A stretch of DNA of 64,000 nucleotides from Muribaculaceae bacterium. Its GTDB lineage: Bacteria > Bacteroidota > Bacteroidia > Bacteroidales > Muribaculaceae. Made by a program: the position numbers and the translations under genes. The stretch is taken from assembly GCA_017557425.1 (NCBI GenBank), contig JAFYYU010000015.1, positions 203,133 to 267,132 of the forward strand, read 5' to 3'. Within the stretch, counting starts at the first letter, position 1, and the number at the start of each line of letters is the position of its first letter. Below are positions 49,767 through 59,621 of the stretch, one piece after another. The notes below the pieces were generated by a model. It saw nothing but the letters and a program-made list of their open reading frames with translations. It did not search any database and was not told the origin of the DNA.

Positions 49767-49997
49767 ATGAAAGATTTTCAATTATCCTTTGCCACGATCC
49801 TGAAGTACATCTCGATTGTCTTGATTGCATGCGGCGTGATCAGCTTTTTTGCCGGTTTAATTATGGGAAGCAGTACTATCTTCAGCAACTGTTTCGCCGA
49901 CATCGCTTGCGGCGTGATGTTCTATGCATTGTCCATCGTGGTACATGCAGCAGCCATCTACATCAAGAAAAATACGCCTGAGAAACCTAAAGGTTAG
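49767..49997 (+). CDS. Small two-helix membrane protein
   Basis: 76 codons from ATG 49767, placed by the promoter. Two hydrophobic helices (ILKYISIVLIACGVISFFAG and MFYALSIVVHAAAIYI) and a basic tail KKNTPEKPKG. Unknown function. The TTAGG-type repeat begins at its stop codon. Confidence 0.6.
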   Translation: MKDFQLSFATILKYISIVLIACGVISFFAGLIMGSSTIFSNCFADIACGVMFYALSIVVHAAAIYIKKNTPEKPKG

Positions 49998-50073
49998 GTT
50001 TTAGGCGTTAGGTTTTAGGCGTTAGGTTTTAGGCGTTAGGTTTTAGGCGTTAGGTTTTAGGCATTAGGTTTTA
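49994..50073 (+). repeat. 14-bp tandem repeat TTAGGTTTTAGGCG
   Basis: About five to six head-to-tail copies, the last with a base change (gcatt). The longest of several TTAG-rich tracts between genes here. Confidence 0.9.
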
Positions 50074-50134
50074 GGGGGCATCCGCTTTCCTGTTGCCTGT
50101 AATCTTGGCAGCTTGGCGTGAGACCTGGGACGCT

Positions 50135-51004
50135 TTATTTCAGGTAGCGGGAGAAGAATTGCCAGATTTCCTCACCGGTATCGATGTCGGCGGTGTGCCA
50201 GCTGTGGACGCCGCCCACGACCTCGTATAACCACACGTCGCAGCCTGTGGTGGGGCTGGTGTAGCGGTGCTTGATGACGGGATGCCCTTCGTCACCCTGC
50301 AGACTCTTGACGCGCTCCACCTGCTCGTGGGTGCAACGGTTCTTGGCCACCCAGTAGCCGATGGCGACAGGCACGGGCAGATAGGCACCCCAGCCGCCCT
50401 GGTTTTCCATATCGCCCGTCCACTCCGACACGCGGTCCTCGGTGCCGTGGATTTCCATCAGGGGAATGGGATGCGGGGCGTCGAGCTGCTGATATATCCA
50501 TGCCATCGTCAGGCCGGCAATAGGGGCCACGGCCTTGAAGGTCGACTGCTTGCTGTAGGCCATCAGGTAGCACATCTCACCGCCGTTGGACATCCCCGTG
50601 AGGAAGGTATTCTCACGGCTCAGTCGGTAACGCTTCTGGACATGACGCGCCATGCGGCACAAGGCCTTGACGTCATCCACTTTCCACCCTTGCTGGAAGG
50701 GATAACCCACATTCCAACTGGGCTCTCCCTGGGGGTCTTTCAGTCCCTGAGGCAGGCAGACGGCAAAGCCGTGGCGGTCGGCAGCGGCAAGCATGGGATT
50801 CTCGCGCCAGATGCCCGCCCCATAGCCGTGCAGGATAAAAACCAGCGGGGCGCCGGCACTCAGACCGTCGGGCAGGTACACCGCCATGTGACGCATGTGG
50901 CCATCGACCTTGACCGAGTCATCGACAAAGGTCCCCGCGCGGCAAGGCAGAAAGCACAGCGGCAGCAGCAGAGCCGCAAGAGCCGATAAGAGATGACGGT
51001 TCAT
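50135..51004 (-). CDS. Secreted alpha/beta hydrolase esterase (PHB depolymerase/CE1-like)
   Basis: 289 codons. Signal peptide LLSALAALLLPLCFLPCRA. Nucleophile elbow GMSNGGEMCY, oxyanion region VFILHGYGAG, the acid in IHGTEDRVSEW and the His in VGGVHSWHTADID. Similar to feruloyl/acetyl-xylan esterases and PHB depolymerase-like LpqC proteins; it probably removes ester groups from plant or host glycans. Four-base overlap with the upstream permease gene. Confidence 0.85.
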   Translation of the reverse strand: MNRHLLSALAALLLPLCFLPCRAGTFVDDSVKVDGHMRHMAVYLPDGLSAGAPLVFILHGYGAGIWRENPMLAAADRHGFAVCLPQGLKDPQGEPSWNVGYPFQQGWKVDDVKALCRMARHVQKRYRLSRENTFLTGMSNGGEMCYLMAYSKQSTFKAVAPIAGLTMAWIYQQLDAPHPIPLMEIHGTEDRVSEWTGDMENQGGWGAYLPVPVAIGYWVAKNRCTHEQVERVKSLQGDEGHPVIKHRYTSPTTGCDVWLYEVVGGVHSWHTADIDTGEEIWQFFSRYLK

Positions 51005-52203
51005 GCTTCTTTGGTCTTGGGGAGGATAAGGTTGAGGAGAACACCCGCTACTGCGGCAAGGCCGATACCGCTCAACGAGAAGGAGCCCATCGGAATGACG
51101 GCGCCGCCGATGCCCAGCGTCAACGTCACGCTGACAATGATGATGCTGCGCGTCTGGTTCAGATCAACCTTGCTGCGCACCAGGTTCTGGATGCCCACCG
51201 AGGCAATGGAGCCGAACAGCAACAGCATGATACCGCCCAAGACGGCTGTGGGGATGCTCTGCAGCAGGGCACTCAGCTTGCCGATGACTGAAAAAACGAT
51301 GGCTGTGCCCGCAGCGATGCGGATCACCACTGGAGAGGTGATGCGGGTAATCTGCATAGCGCCCGTTACCTCGCTGTAGGTCGTCACGGGAGGGCCGCCA
51401 AAAAGGGATGCCGCCAGGCAAGCCAGTCCGTCGCCCAACATGGTGCGGTGCAGACCGGGGTCCTTGACAAAATCCTTGTCGGCCACAGCGCCCACCACAT
51501 AAACGTCGCCGATATGTTCAATTACGGGCGCAATGGCAACGGGTATCATGAACACGAAGGGTTGCCAAGCGAATTGCGGCAACCGGAAATGAGAAACGCT
51601 CTGCGGCAGAGAAAACCACGAGGCGTTGCTCAAGGCCGACACATCGACCAGCCCCATCAGCCAAGCAACGGCATATCCCACGATGATACCGCACACAACA
51701 GGGACCAACTTGAGCAGCCCCTTGCCAAAGACCAAGACGACAATCGCGGTCAAGAGTGAAACGAAAGCCAGGAGCCAATTTTCCTGAGCCATGTTGACGG
51801 CGGCAGGCGCCAGCGAGAGTCCGATGCAGATAATCACCGGGCCGATGACAACGGGCGGGAACAGCCTATCCAACAGTCGCCGGCCCTGCCATTTAACGAG
51901 CGCCGACATGATGAAATAGACCAGCGCAACGCCCATGATGCCCGCCAGCGTGCCCGGCATGCCCCACTGCTGGGACGCCGAGATGATGGGGGCGATAAAG
52001 GCGAAACTGGAGCCCAAAAAAATGGGCACCTTGCCCTTGGTAACCATGTGAAAGATAAAAGTGCCGATACCAGCCGTGAACAAAGCGGCTGCAGGGTCAA
52101 GACCAACGAGAAGGGGTACCAGAACCGTAGAGCCAAAGGCTACAAAGAGGAACTGAATGCCCACGATGGTTTTTCTAGAAGGTGAAAGATTGGCGGTTTC
52201 CAT
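51001..52203 (-). CDS. uraA: Uracil/xanthine:H+ symporter (NCS2)
   Basis: 400 codons from ATG 52203. About 12-14 membrane helices. NCS2 motifs are PIFLGSSFAFIAPI near the N-terminus, FPPVVIGPVIICIGLSLAP, PVAIAPVIEHIGDVYVVG with the substrate-binding Glu, and GGPPVTTYSEVTGAMQITR. Imports uracil (or a related base) with protons. Overlaps the esterase gene by 4 bases, which looks accidental. Confidence 0.92.
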   Translation of the reverse strand: METANLSPSRKTIVGIQFLFVAFGSTVLVPLLVGLDPAAALFTAGIGTFIFHMVTKGKVPIFLGSSFAFIAPIISASQQWGMPGTLAGIMGVALVYFIMSALVKWQGRRLLDRLFPPVVIGPVIICIGLSLAPAAVNMAQENWLLAFVSLLTAIVVLVFGKGLLKLVPVVCGIIVGYAVAWLMGLVDVSALSNASWFSLPQSVSHFRLPQFAWQPFVFMIPVAIAPVIEHIGDVYVVGAVADKDFVKDPGLHRTMLGDGLACLAASLFGGPPVTTYSEVTGAMQITRITSPVVIRIAAGTAIVFSVIGKLSALLQSIPTAVLGGIMLLLFGSIASVGIQNLVRSKVDLNQTRSIIIVSVTLTLGIGGAVIPMGSFSLSGIGLAAVAGVLLNLILPKTKEA

Positions 52204-52307
52204 TGCTTTGCTTGTAACCAAACAGTATGCGATTATATTGCGGTCACAAAGTTACAACACTTTTTCGGCACAACAACATGGTTGACATCAAAAAACATCA
52301 ACACACG

Positions 52308-54041
52308 TCAGTCCTCAAACACCAGAATATCGATGAGGGCCGTGATATCGGCTATATTAACAGCGCCATCTTTTTTCACATCCAACTTGTAAGGGTTGAT
52401 GACCGTCCCGTCTATATCCAGCAGATAATCAATAAGAGTCGTCACATCTTTGATGTTTACCACATGGTCAAAATTCACATCACCACGCGGATAAGGGATA
52501 AAGACATTGGCATCCAGATAGGCAATGTGGCGAGACCACCAGTCACGCAGGTACTCCAGCTCGGTATCAAAATTCAGCACACGCCCACCCAGGTCCGTTC
52601 CACGACTCCATCGGGCAATCTCCCGCTGGTCGGCGCCACAACTCTTCATCCGGTCAAAATAGCGGCTGTATCGGGCCACAATGCTGTCGGGATTAAACGT
52701 GGTGGAGCGAAGTTCCCAGTAGCGCTCTGTGGCCAGGCCATGAAAACTGACGTCAGTTGCCCTGAGCCGTTTCAAGACCTTGTGCCTCGACAGGGTCTGG
52801 GTCCAGAAATCCACTTCGGGCCCTACCAGGTCATTGTGATAGTTGGACCCCACATTACTCCAGAACTGCCCCTGTGTGCAGTCCAGATCCCAGACGGCCA
52901 CGGTCAGCCGTTTGTCGGTAGCCACATCATAACAGGCATAGTACACATTCTTGCCGACGTTATCAGGAGCCTGCAACAATGTCGTGAACAAATAATAGTC
53001 ACGAAACGCAGGGATGTCGAAGTAATATTCGGCACTATCCTTAAACTCAGCATCAGTGGCATTCACAGCAAACGATATGGCATCATAGAGTGTCCTGAAA
53101 TTGGTGGGGGAGACATCGTCGATATTAGGATATTTCACGTAGAATTCGTCCCAATTCTTCTTGTTGGCATTCACATCAGCAAGAGCGCTGAACAAGGTGA
53201 CGTTGGTCAACGACATCGGTTTCCACAGCCCGCCATGGAACTCGCCCTGCTCATAATCATATTGCTTGAGTTTCAACTGCTGGCGGTCCATGTGTTCATT
53301 CAGGCTATAAATGCCCATGTACTCGTCGTTAAGGAAGACCTCGACGAAATCCCCGCGCACATAGTTGTAGGGTGTCTTCGGCTCATAGGAGGCATAATAG
53401 GGCGGATTGGCAAAATCGACCCAGATATCCTTGGAAACCCTGTTGCGGACACGGGAAAAATCGACCTGACCGGCATCCAGCCGCCAATGGAAATCACTGC
53501 GAAGGCCAAAAAACGACATGTTCTTCTTGCTGCCGTCCTCGTTGTAGAATTTCAGGTGGAAATTATGTTTCTTACGGTCGGATCCCGCCGTTGAACTTCC
53601 GGCCCACCGCACGCGCGATGACAGGGTTTCCTGACTGGATGAGTCGGGATGGGTATATACTACCGTTCCTGTCGCATAGGGCCTTTTTTTGTAATTCCCG
53701 TAAATCTGGATCACGGGCCAATAAGTGAACTGGATATTGGCATTGATGGTGTCTTCACCGCTGATGACATGCAGGTGATAGGTCGCTCCGGGCTCAACGT
53801 CGACGAAGGTGAAACAGTCGGTCACCTCAACGCCGTCGATTGAACATTGCGACACGCCTTCGTCCAGTGTCACCAGGGCCTGATAATCGGTCCCGAAGAC
53901 TGCCTCCGGCACAGAGAAGAGCCAGGTCGATTTCAAGTTATCGACAGCGGCCTTCTTGCCATTGATGGTCACTTGCGCCCCTGCACTCACAGGCAGCAGG
54001 CACAATAACAGTATGTTTATCCAGGTTACGTTTTTGATCAT
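52308..54041 (-). CDS. CotH-family protein with dockerin-like tail (1)
   Basis: 577 codons. Signal peptide NILLLCLLPVSAGAQ, an N-terminal beta domain, then a CotH kinase-like domain (about 140-500): RVRWAGSSTAGSDRKKHNFH, RGDFVEVFLNDEYMGIYSLN, and LTVAVWDLDCTQGQFWSN. The C-terminal 65 residues form two dockerin-type Ca-binding repeats, GDVNFDHVVNIKDVTTLIDY and DVKKDGAVNIADITALIDI. CotH domains phosphorylate proteins in spore-formers; in gut Bacteroidales the role is unknown. A second such protein is at 62169. Confidence 0.88.
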   Translation of the reverse strand: MIKNVTWINILLLCLLPVSAGAQVTINGKKAAVDNLKSTWLFSVPEAVFGTDYQALVTLDEGVSQCSIDGVEVTDCFTFVDVEPGATYHLHVISGEDTINANIQFTYWPVIQIYGNYKKRPYATGTVVYTHPDSSSQETLSSRVRWAGSSTAGSDRKKHNFHLKFYNEDGSKKNMSFFGLRSDFHWRLDAGQVDFSRVRNRVSKDIWVDFANPPYYASYEPKTPYNYVRGDFVEVFLNDEYMGIYSLNEHMDRQQLKLKQYDYEQGEFHGGLWKPMSLTNVTLFSALADVNANKKNWDEFYVKYPNIDDVSPTNFRTLYDAISFAVNATDAEFKDSAEYYFDIPAFRDYYLFTTLLQAPDNVGKNVYYACYDVATDKRLTVAVWDLDCTQGQFWSNVGSNYHNDLVGPEVDFWTQTLSRHKVLKRLRATDVSFHGLATERYWELRSTTFNPDSIVARYSRYFDRMKSCGADQREIARWSRGTDLGGRVLNFDTELEYLRDWWSRHIAYLDANVFIPYPRGDVNFDHVVNIKDVTTLIDYLLDIDGTVINPYKLDVKKDGAVNIADITALIDILVFED

Positions 54042-54375
54042 ATCAGATTGCGGTTAATTAATTAAAACTCCAGGGGGGCGGCAAGTGCATCGCCATGGGG
54101 ACTGGAGCGGACTGCACTTGCTTGCGATGACCTCCAGCCAAACAACTCGCCGCAAAAATACCGTTTTTTTCGAGGATGGGCAAATTTTCACAGTATCTCT
54201 TGAGCGAATTCCCCCACTCTGTAATCCCGGGACTTCTTTTTTCAGGGTTGAATGATGGTTTATTAAATCAAATGGCCTAATTTTGCGTTGTGATAGTAAA
54301 ACTTTTGCGTTCCACAGGGCCACAAAGGTCACTTAATGGCCTGAGGAATGCCATATTTAATAAGAGAGGACAAGA
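54042..54375 (+). other. Intergenic region with promoter at 54278
   Basis: TAATTTTGC at 54278-54286 is a likely -7 box for the NamZ operon, giving a leader of about 85 bases. The left part is GC-rich non-coding DNA next to the CotH gene. Nothing else recognised. Confidence 0.5.
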
Positions 54376-55644
54376 ATGATGAACTTAACCAAAATCTCAT
54401 TATTGTTGATGTCGGCATGGCTTTCGCTCACGTCGATGACGACACTGAATGCCTGCACCACCAACAAAACAACCGCCACAGCCAGCACAACGACACCGGC
54501 CACTGACCAGCCGACGGGCACCGTCAGCAGCGAAGGTGTGGTGTTGGGTGCTGCACGCACGAGTGTATATGTTCCCCTGCTCAAGGGCAAGCGCGTGGCG
54601 CTATTGAGCAACCAGACGGGTATGGTGGGCGACAAGCACACCCTGGACCTGATGCTGGAAAACGGCGTGAACGTGGTGACCATCTTCTCGCCTGAGCACG
54701 GTTTCCGCGGCAATGCCGATGCCGGCGAACACGTGTCGAGCAGTGTGGACGAGAAAACTGGCATTCCCATCGCTTCGCTCTATGACGGCAAGTCACCCAT
54801 GCCCAGCAAGGAGGTGATGGACGGCATCGACGTCATCGTCACCGACATCCAGGACGTGGGACTGAGGTTCTACACCTACTACGTGACAATGATTAATCTG
54901 ATGGACGCCGCCGTGACCTACGGCAAGCAGTTCATGGTACTGGACCGTCCCAATCCCAACGGCATGTATGTTGACGGCCCCATTCTGGACATGTCGCTCA
55001 AGTCGGGCGTGGGACGTCTGCCCATCCCCACGGTACACGGCATGACGCTGGGCGAACTGGCACAGATGGCCAATGGCGAAAAATGGCTGAAAGACGGCAA
55101 GAAGTGTGACCTCACCGTTATTCCCTGCCTGAACTATACCCACCAGACGCGCTATACATTGCCCATCGCCCCGAGCCCCAACCTGCCCAATATGCTCTCC
55201 ATCTACCTGTACCCCTCGATGTGCTATTTCGAGGGCACGACCGTGAGTCTGGGCCGCGGCACCGACTGGCCGTTCCAAGTCTATGGCCACCCCGACATGG
55301 CAGGCTATGACTTTGAGTTCACGCCCACCAGCCGTTTTGGCGCTAAGACACCGCCCCAAATGGACAAACTGTGCCACGGCGTGGACCTGCACAACCTCGA
55401 TGCCGAGGAAGTCATTGCGCAGGGCATCAACTTGGGCTATGTCATCGATGCCTATCGCAACCTGACCGCCGGAGGCCACCAATTCTTCCTGAAGAGCAAT
55501 TTCTTTGACCTGCTGATGGGCACCACCCGTGTGCGGGAAATGATTGCCGAGGGCAAGACCGCCCAAGAAATCAAAGACACGTGGCAAGGCGACGTTGAAC
55601 TTTTCAAGGCCCAACGCAAACCCTACCTCCTCTACGACGAATAA
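54376..55644 (+). CDS. namZ: NamZ-like exo-N-acetylmuramidase (DUF1343), lipoprotein
   Basis: 422 codons. Lipobox LNAC at the end of a signal peptide, then a Thr/Ala-rich linker. The DUF1343 core follows: LLSNQTGMVGDKHTLDLML, TIFSPEHGFRGNADAGE, VIVTDIQDVGLRFYTYYVTM, VLDRPNPNGMYVDGP, PTVHGMTLGELAQM and GRGTDWPFQVYGHPDM. NamZ (GH171) removes terminal MurNAc from peptidoglycan fragments. It heads a same-strand group with a symporter, a WYL regulator and two serine hydrolases, which resembles peptidoglycan recycling clusters. Confidence 0.9.
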   Translation: MMNLTKISLLLMSAWLSLTSMTTLNACTTNKTTATASTTTPATDQPTGTVSSEGVVLGAARTSVYVPLLKGKRVALLSNQTGMVGDKHTLDLMLENGVNVVTIFSPEHGFRGNADAGEHVSSSVDEKTGIPIASLYDGKSPMPSKEVMDGIDVIVTDIQDVGLRFYTYYVTMINLMDAAVTYGKQFMVLDRPNPNGMYVDGPILDMSLKSGVGRLPIPTVHGMTLGELAQMANGEKWLKDGKKCDLTVIPCLNYTHQTRYTLPIAPSPNLPNMLSIYLYPSMCYFEGTTVSLGRGTDWPFQVYGHPDMAGYDFEFTPTSRFGAKTPPQMDKLCHGVDLHNLDAEEVIAQGINLGYVIDAYRNLTAGGHQFFLKSNFFDLLMGTTRVREMIAEGKTAQEIKDTWQGDVELFKAQRKPYLLYDE

Positions 55645-55652
55645 TTTTCAGG

Positions 55653-55696
55653 CAAAGAACTAATAACTAAAGACTAAAAGACTAAAGACTAAAAAA
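55653..55696 (+). repeat. ACTAA-type tandem repeat
   Basis: Repeats of aagactaa-type units immediately before the symporter start codon. Confidence 0.65.
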
Positions 55697-55697
55697 T

Positions 55698-57143
55698 ATG
55701 ACTCCCTGGATTGTACTCGCCACGATCGTTGGCTATTTCATTCTACTGTTTATCATCTCATGGGCCGCATCGCGCAAGAGCGACACCGCCACTGCGTTAA
55801 GCGGCGGCCGTCAGGCCCCGTGGTTCATTGTCGCCATCGCCATGCTGGGTGCGCCCATTTCGGGTGTGACCTTTATCTCGGTGCCCGGTTATGTGGTCGG
55901 CTCCAGTTACAGCTACATGCAGATGGTGCTCGGCTTTGCCGTGGGCTATTTTGTCATCGCTTATGTGCTGTTGCCGCTGTTCTACAAACGCAACCTGGTA
56001 TCCATCTACGGCTATCTGGAGCAGCGCTTTGGCGGCAGCACCCACAAGAGCGGTGCATGGTTCTTCTTCATCAGCAAGATGCTGGGTGCCGCGGTCCGCT
56101 TTCTGGTGGTTTGCGTCACGTTGCAGATGCTGGTGTTTGAGCCCCTGCACATCCCGTTTGTATTCAATGTCATCGTCACCATTGCCCTCATCTTCCTCTA
56201 CACGCTGCAAGGCGGTGTGAAAACGGTCATTTGGACCGATACCTTGAAGAGCTTCTGCCTCATCCTGTCAGTGGTGCTGTGCATCGTGTTCATCGCCCGT
56301 GCGCTGGGTTATGGCGCCGGTGATATGGTCAAGGCCATCGCTGCCGACGACTCGTCGCGCATCTTCTTCTTTGACAATCCCAAGGAGGGCACCTACTTCT
56401 GGAAACAGTTCATCGCCGGTATTTTCATGGTAATTGCCACAACCGGTCTTGACCAGGACCTGATGCAGCGCACCCTGGCCAGCAAAAATGTGGCCGAGTC
56501 CAAGAAGGGACTTATCGTGAGCGGTATCACCCAGATTTTCGTCGTGGGACTGTTCCTCGTGTTGGGTACCCTGCTGGTGATGTACACCAAACATGCCGGC
56601 CTTGAGATGCCCGAAAAGAACGACGCCTTGTTCGGCCTCGTGGCCAAAGACAGTTCGATGCCCATCATCATGCTCATTCTCTTTGTTCTGGGACTGATTG
56701 CGGCAGGTTACTCGGCTGCTGGCTCGGCACTGACGGCCTTGACTACCTCATTCACCGTTGACATCCTCGAGAGCGACAAGAAGCAGGAAGAGGCCCAACT
56801 GGCCCGCACACGCCGCCTGGTACACGTCGGCATGGCTGTTGTCATGGGTCTGATTATCCTTGTATTCTATGCCTTGAACAACGACAGTGCCATCAAGATG
56901 GTTTATACCCTGGCCAGCTACACCTACGGTCCCATTCTGGGCCTGTTCGCCTTCGGCATGATGTGCAAGAAGCCCGTTCGCGACCGTTTGGTGCCTATTG
57001 TCTGCATCGCAGCGCCCATCCTCAGTTTCTTTATCCAGATGTGGCTGAAAAACCAGTTTGACTACACGCTGGGCTTTGAGTTGCTGCTGCTGAATGCCGC
57101 TTTGACCATGATTGGCCTGGTACTGCTCATCAAGAGGAAATAA
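55698..57143 (+). CDS. Sodium:solute symporter family transporter
   Basis: 481 codons with about 13 membrane helices. SSS family: SGGRQAPWFIVAIAMLGAPI, GFAVGYFVIAYVLLPLFYKR, YGYLEQRFGGSTHKSGAW and TGLDQDLMQRTLASKN. Na+-driven uptake of a sugar or similar solute. Placement directly after NamZ suggests a MurNAc or peptidoglycan sugar importer, by analogy with MurNAc uptake loci of oral Bacteroidales; this is inference. Confidence 0.88.
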   Translation: MTPWIVLATIVGYFILLFIISWAASRKSDTATALSGGRQAPWFIVAIAMLGAPISGVTFISVPGYVVGSSYSYMQMVLGFAVGYFVIAYVLLPLFYKRNLVSIYGYLEQRFGGSTHKSGAWFFFISKMLGAAVRFLVVCVTLQMLVFEPLHIPFVFNVIVTIALIFLYTLQGGVKTVIWTDTLKSFCLILSVVLCIVFIARALGYGAGDMVKAIAADDSSRIFFFDNPKEGTYFWKQFIAGIFMVIATTGLDQDLMQRTLASKNVAESKKGLIVSGITQIFVVGLFLVLGTLLVMYTKHAGLEMPEKNDALFGLVAKDSSMPIIMLILFVLGLIAAGYSAAGSALTALTTSFTVDILESDKKQEEAQLARTRRLVHVGMAVVMGLIILVFYALNNDSAIKMVYTLASYTYGPILGLFAFGMMCKKPVRDRLVPIVCIAAPILSFFIQMWLKNQFDYTLGFELLLLNAALTMIGLVLLIKRK

Positions 57144-57213
57144 TTGTAAGTCCCTGATCTAGATATCCTAGATGATCTTGAGTGTCTAGATAAGACTTCT
57201 AACTTTAAATAGC

Positions 57214-58110
57214 ATGGCACGCAACCTGATCAACCGCTACGTTTGGCTGGTGGACACCATCAGCCGCTACGGTCGCATCACCCTCAAGGACCTGAACGAC
57301 GCATGGCTGCGTAGCGAAATCAGTGAAGGCAAGCCGCTGGCCCGACGCACCTTCTTCCACTACCGCGACGGCGTGGAGGAGATGTTCGACATCAACATCC
57401 AGTGCGACAAGTCCACGTTTGAATACTATATCGATGACTCGGGCGGGGAAAACAATGCGCGCCTGCGCTCGTGGCTGGTGGATTCGGTATCGATGAGCGG
57501 TACATTGAGCAGCGCACGTGATATCAGCAGCCGCATCATGCTTGAGAATGTGCCTTCAGCACGCGAATATCTGCCAGTGGTGATCGACGCCATGAAGCAA
57601 AACCGCTGCATCCGCTTTTCCTACAAAAGCTACACGCGCAGCCGCCCCACCGACGGAATCGTGCTGGAGCCCTACTTCGTCAAGATCTTCAAGCAGTTGT
57701 GGTACGTCATCGGCCTTAACGTCAAGGACGGCCAGATCAAGACCTATTCGCTGGACCGCATCAGTCAATTGAATCTCTTGCAGGAGACGTTCACCATGCC
57801 CGAGAATGTGAAGCCGTCGGAATTCTTCAAGGACTGCTTCGGCATTATCACCAACCAAAACAGCCCCAAACGCATCGTGCTGCGAGTCGAACCCACCCAG
57901 GCTAAATACTTCCGTGCCCTGCCGCTACACAGTTCCCAAAAGGAGGAGATACACGACAACTACTCCATCTTCACCTACACGATGCGCATCACCTATGACT
58001 TGAAGGAGGAAATCATGTCCCACGGTGCCAGCATCGAGGTGCTGGAGCCCAAAGAACTGAAAACTCTCATCCGCACCGAACTCGAACAAGCACTCAACAA
58101 CTATCAATAA
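57214..58110 (+). CDS. WYL-domain transcriptional regulator
   Basis: 298 codons. An N-terminal winged helix (LVDTISRYGRITLKDLNDAW, RRTFFHYRDGVEEMF) and a WYL domain (IRFSYKSYTRSRPTDGIVLE, KIFKQLWYVIGLNVKDGQI). WYL proteins bind nucleic-acid or nucleotide ligands and are usually repressors or activators. Placed between the symporter and the hydrolases, so probably a local regulator. Confidence 0.88.
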   Translation: MARNLINRYVWLVDTISRYGRITLKDLNDAWLRSEISEGKPLARRTFFHYRDGVEEMFDINIQCDKSTFEYYIDDSGGENNARLRSWLVDSVSMSGTLSSARDISSRIMLENVPSAREYLPVVIDAMKQNRCIRFSYKSYTRSRPTDGIVLEPYFVKIFKQLWYVIGLNVKDGQIKTYSLDRISQLNLLQETFTMPENVKPSEFFKDCFGIITNQNSPKRIVLRVEPTQAKYFRALPLHSSQKEEIHDNYSIFTYTMRITYDLKEEIMSHGASIEVLEPKELKTLIRTELEQALNNYQ

Positions 58111-58112
58111 AA

Positions 58113-59621
58113 ATGAAACGGCAAATTCTTATATTACTGGCTTTGTTGCCGCTGTTGCTGGCGGCACAGACGGGCGACCTGCCCCGCAGCACGCCTGCTG
58201 CCGAAGGAATCAGCACCCAAGCGGTCATCAACATGATGGACTCGATGATGGCGTTGCCCGAGTGTGATATCCACCATGTGATGGTCGTGCGCCACGGCAA
58301 GGTGGTGGCCGAACTGCATCCCGCTCCTTTCCGCGCCGAAGACAGCCACACGCTCTATTCGGCCAGCAAGACATTTACCTCGCTGGCAGTGGGCATAGCT
58401 ATCGACGAGAACCTGCTGAGGCTCGATGACAGGGTGATGACTTTCTTCCCCGACAAACGTACGAACCGCGTCAGCGACAACATGGCCGACATGACCGTGC
58501 GTGACCTGCTGATGATGGCCTCGGGCGTAAAACCCGACTGGACAATGCGCAACAACAGCACCGATTGGGTCAAGGACTGGCTGGCTAAACCCGTTGATGA
58601 CAAGCCGGGCAGCCTTTTCCAGTATGACTCGATGTGTACGTTTATGCTCAGCGCCATCGTTCAGCGCGTGACGGGCTACACGATGTTGGAGTACCTGCAG
58701 AAGAAATTGTTCAATCCCATGCACATCACCATAGCTGACTGGGAAACCAGCCCCGACGGCATCAACACTGGCGGTTGGGGACTGCGCGTACAAGCCGAAA
58801 CGATGGCCAAACTGGGTCTGCTACTCCTGAACGAGGGCAACTGGAACGGTGAGCAACTGGTCAGTGCTGACTACGTGAAAGCTGCGTGCTCACGACTCAT
58901 CGACGGCGGTGCCAAGGAGACGGTGCCTGCAACCGACGGCAATCAGGGCTATGGCTACCAGGTGTGGCAAAGCAAGTGGCCCGGCTCCTATCGTGCCGAC
59001 GGGGCGATGGGCCAATACACCGTCGTGGTACCTCAGGAAAACCTTGTGGTGGTCATTCTGGGCATGAAACTCTACGGCCACGAAGAACTGGCCTGCATTT
59101 GGAACCAGTTGATGCCGGGACTGAAAACCGAACCCCTCAAGCCCGAAAACAAGCTGCAGAAAAAGCTGGAAAGCCTTTCTGCCAATGCTTCTCTGCAACT
59201 GCCGAAGGGTAAACGCACCAGCAAAAAGACGGATGCTTTTATGGGTCGTCAACTCCAATTGGACGCTAATCGTTTCAAACTGAAAAGTATCGAGGTGGAT
59301 CGTAATATGCTGACGCTTGATAGCGAGGACGGCACCCATGAGACGTTTGCCATGGGCTACCGCACTTGGAATTACAGCCCCATGACCGGTTACCCATATT
59401 ACTCGATTAATTCGATCAACCGCATGCAAGGTTTCAAACATGGTTTTGAGGCTGCAGCGGCATATGCCTGGACTTCGCCCACCACGCTTGAGGTTCGTGT
59501 ACATTATGTCGATTGGATCAGCGGAATGAAATTCGTTTTTGACTTTGAGAAGAGCGAGGTGACCATCGTTGATACCTATCCCAATTCCAAACCTGCGACC
59601 ATTCCGTTCACTGTACAATGA
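58113..59621 (+). CDS. Secreted serine hydrolase, class C beta-lactamase fold (1)
   Basis: 502 codons. Signal peptide RQILILLALLPLLLAAQ. Nucleophile motif SASK (83-86), then the Tyr motif FQYDSMCTFML and LTVRDLLMMASG-like helix (MTVRDLLMMASGVKP). Penicillin-binding-protein-like esterase or peptidase; the C-terminal third is a beta domain. Two bases after the WYL gene, and overlapping the paralogue by 4 bases. Confidence 0.88.
   Translation: MKRQILILLALLPLLLAAQTGDLPRSTPAAEGISTQAVINMMDSMMALPECDIHHVMVVRHGKVVAELHPAPFRAEDSHTLYSASKTFTSLAVGIAIDENLLRLDDRVMTFFPDKRTNRVSDNMADMTVRDLLMMASGVKPDWTMRNNSTDWVKDWLAKPVDDKPGSLFQYDSMCTFMLSAIVQRVTGYTMLEYLQKKLFNPMHITIADWETSPDGINTGGWGLRVQAETMAKLGLLLLNEGNWNGEQLVSADYVKAACSRLIDGGAKETVPATDGNQGYGYQVWQSKWPGSYRADGAMGQYTVVVPQENLVVVILGMKLYGHEELACIWNQLMPGLKTEPLKPENKLQKKLESLSANASLQLPKGKRTSKKTDAFMGRQLQLDANRFKLKSIEVDRNMLTLDSEDGTHETFAMGYRTWNYSPMTGYPYYSINSINRMQGFKHGFEAAAAYAWTSPTTLEVRVHYVDWISGMKFVFDFEKSEVTIVDTYPNSKPATIPFTVQ

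Noticed and set aside
49994-50073. Telomere-like or CRISPR-like array
   Set aside because: Head-to-tail 14-bp units without spacers; similar simple tracts occur in many gaps.
52227-53594. 455-codon plus-strand reading frame inside the CotH gene
   Set aside because: Antisense shadow; the minus-strand protein has a signal peptide, CotH and dockerin motifs.
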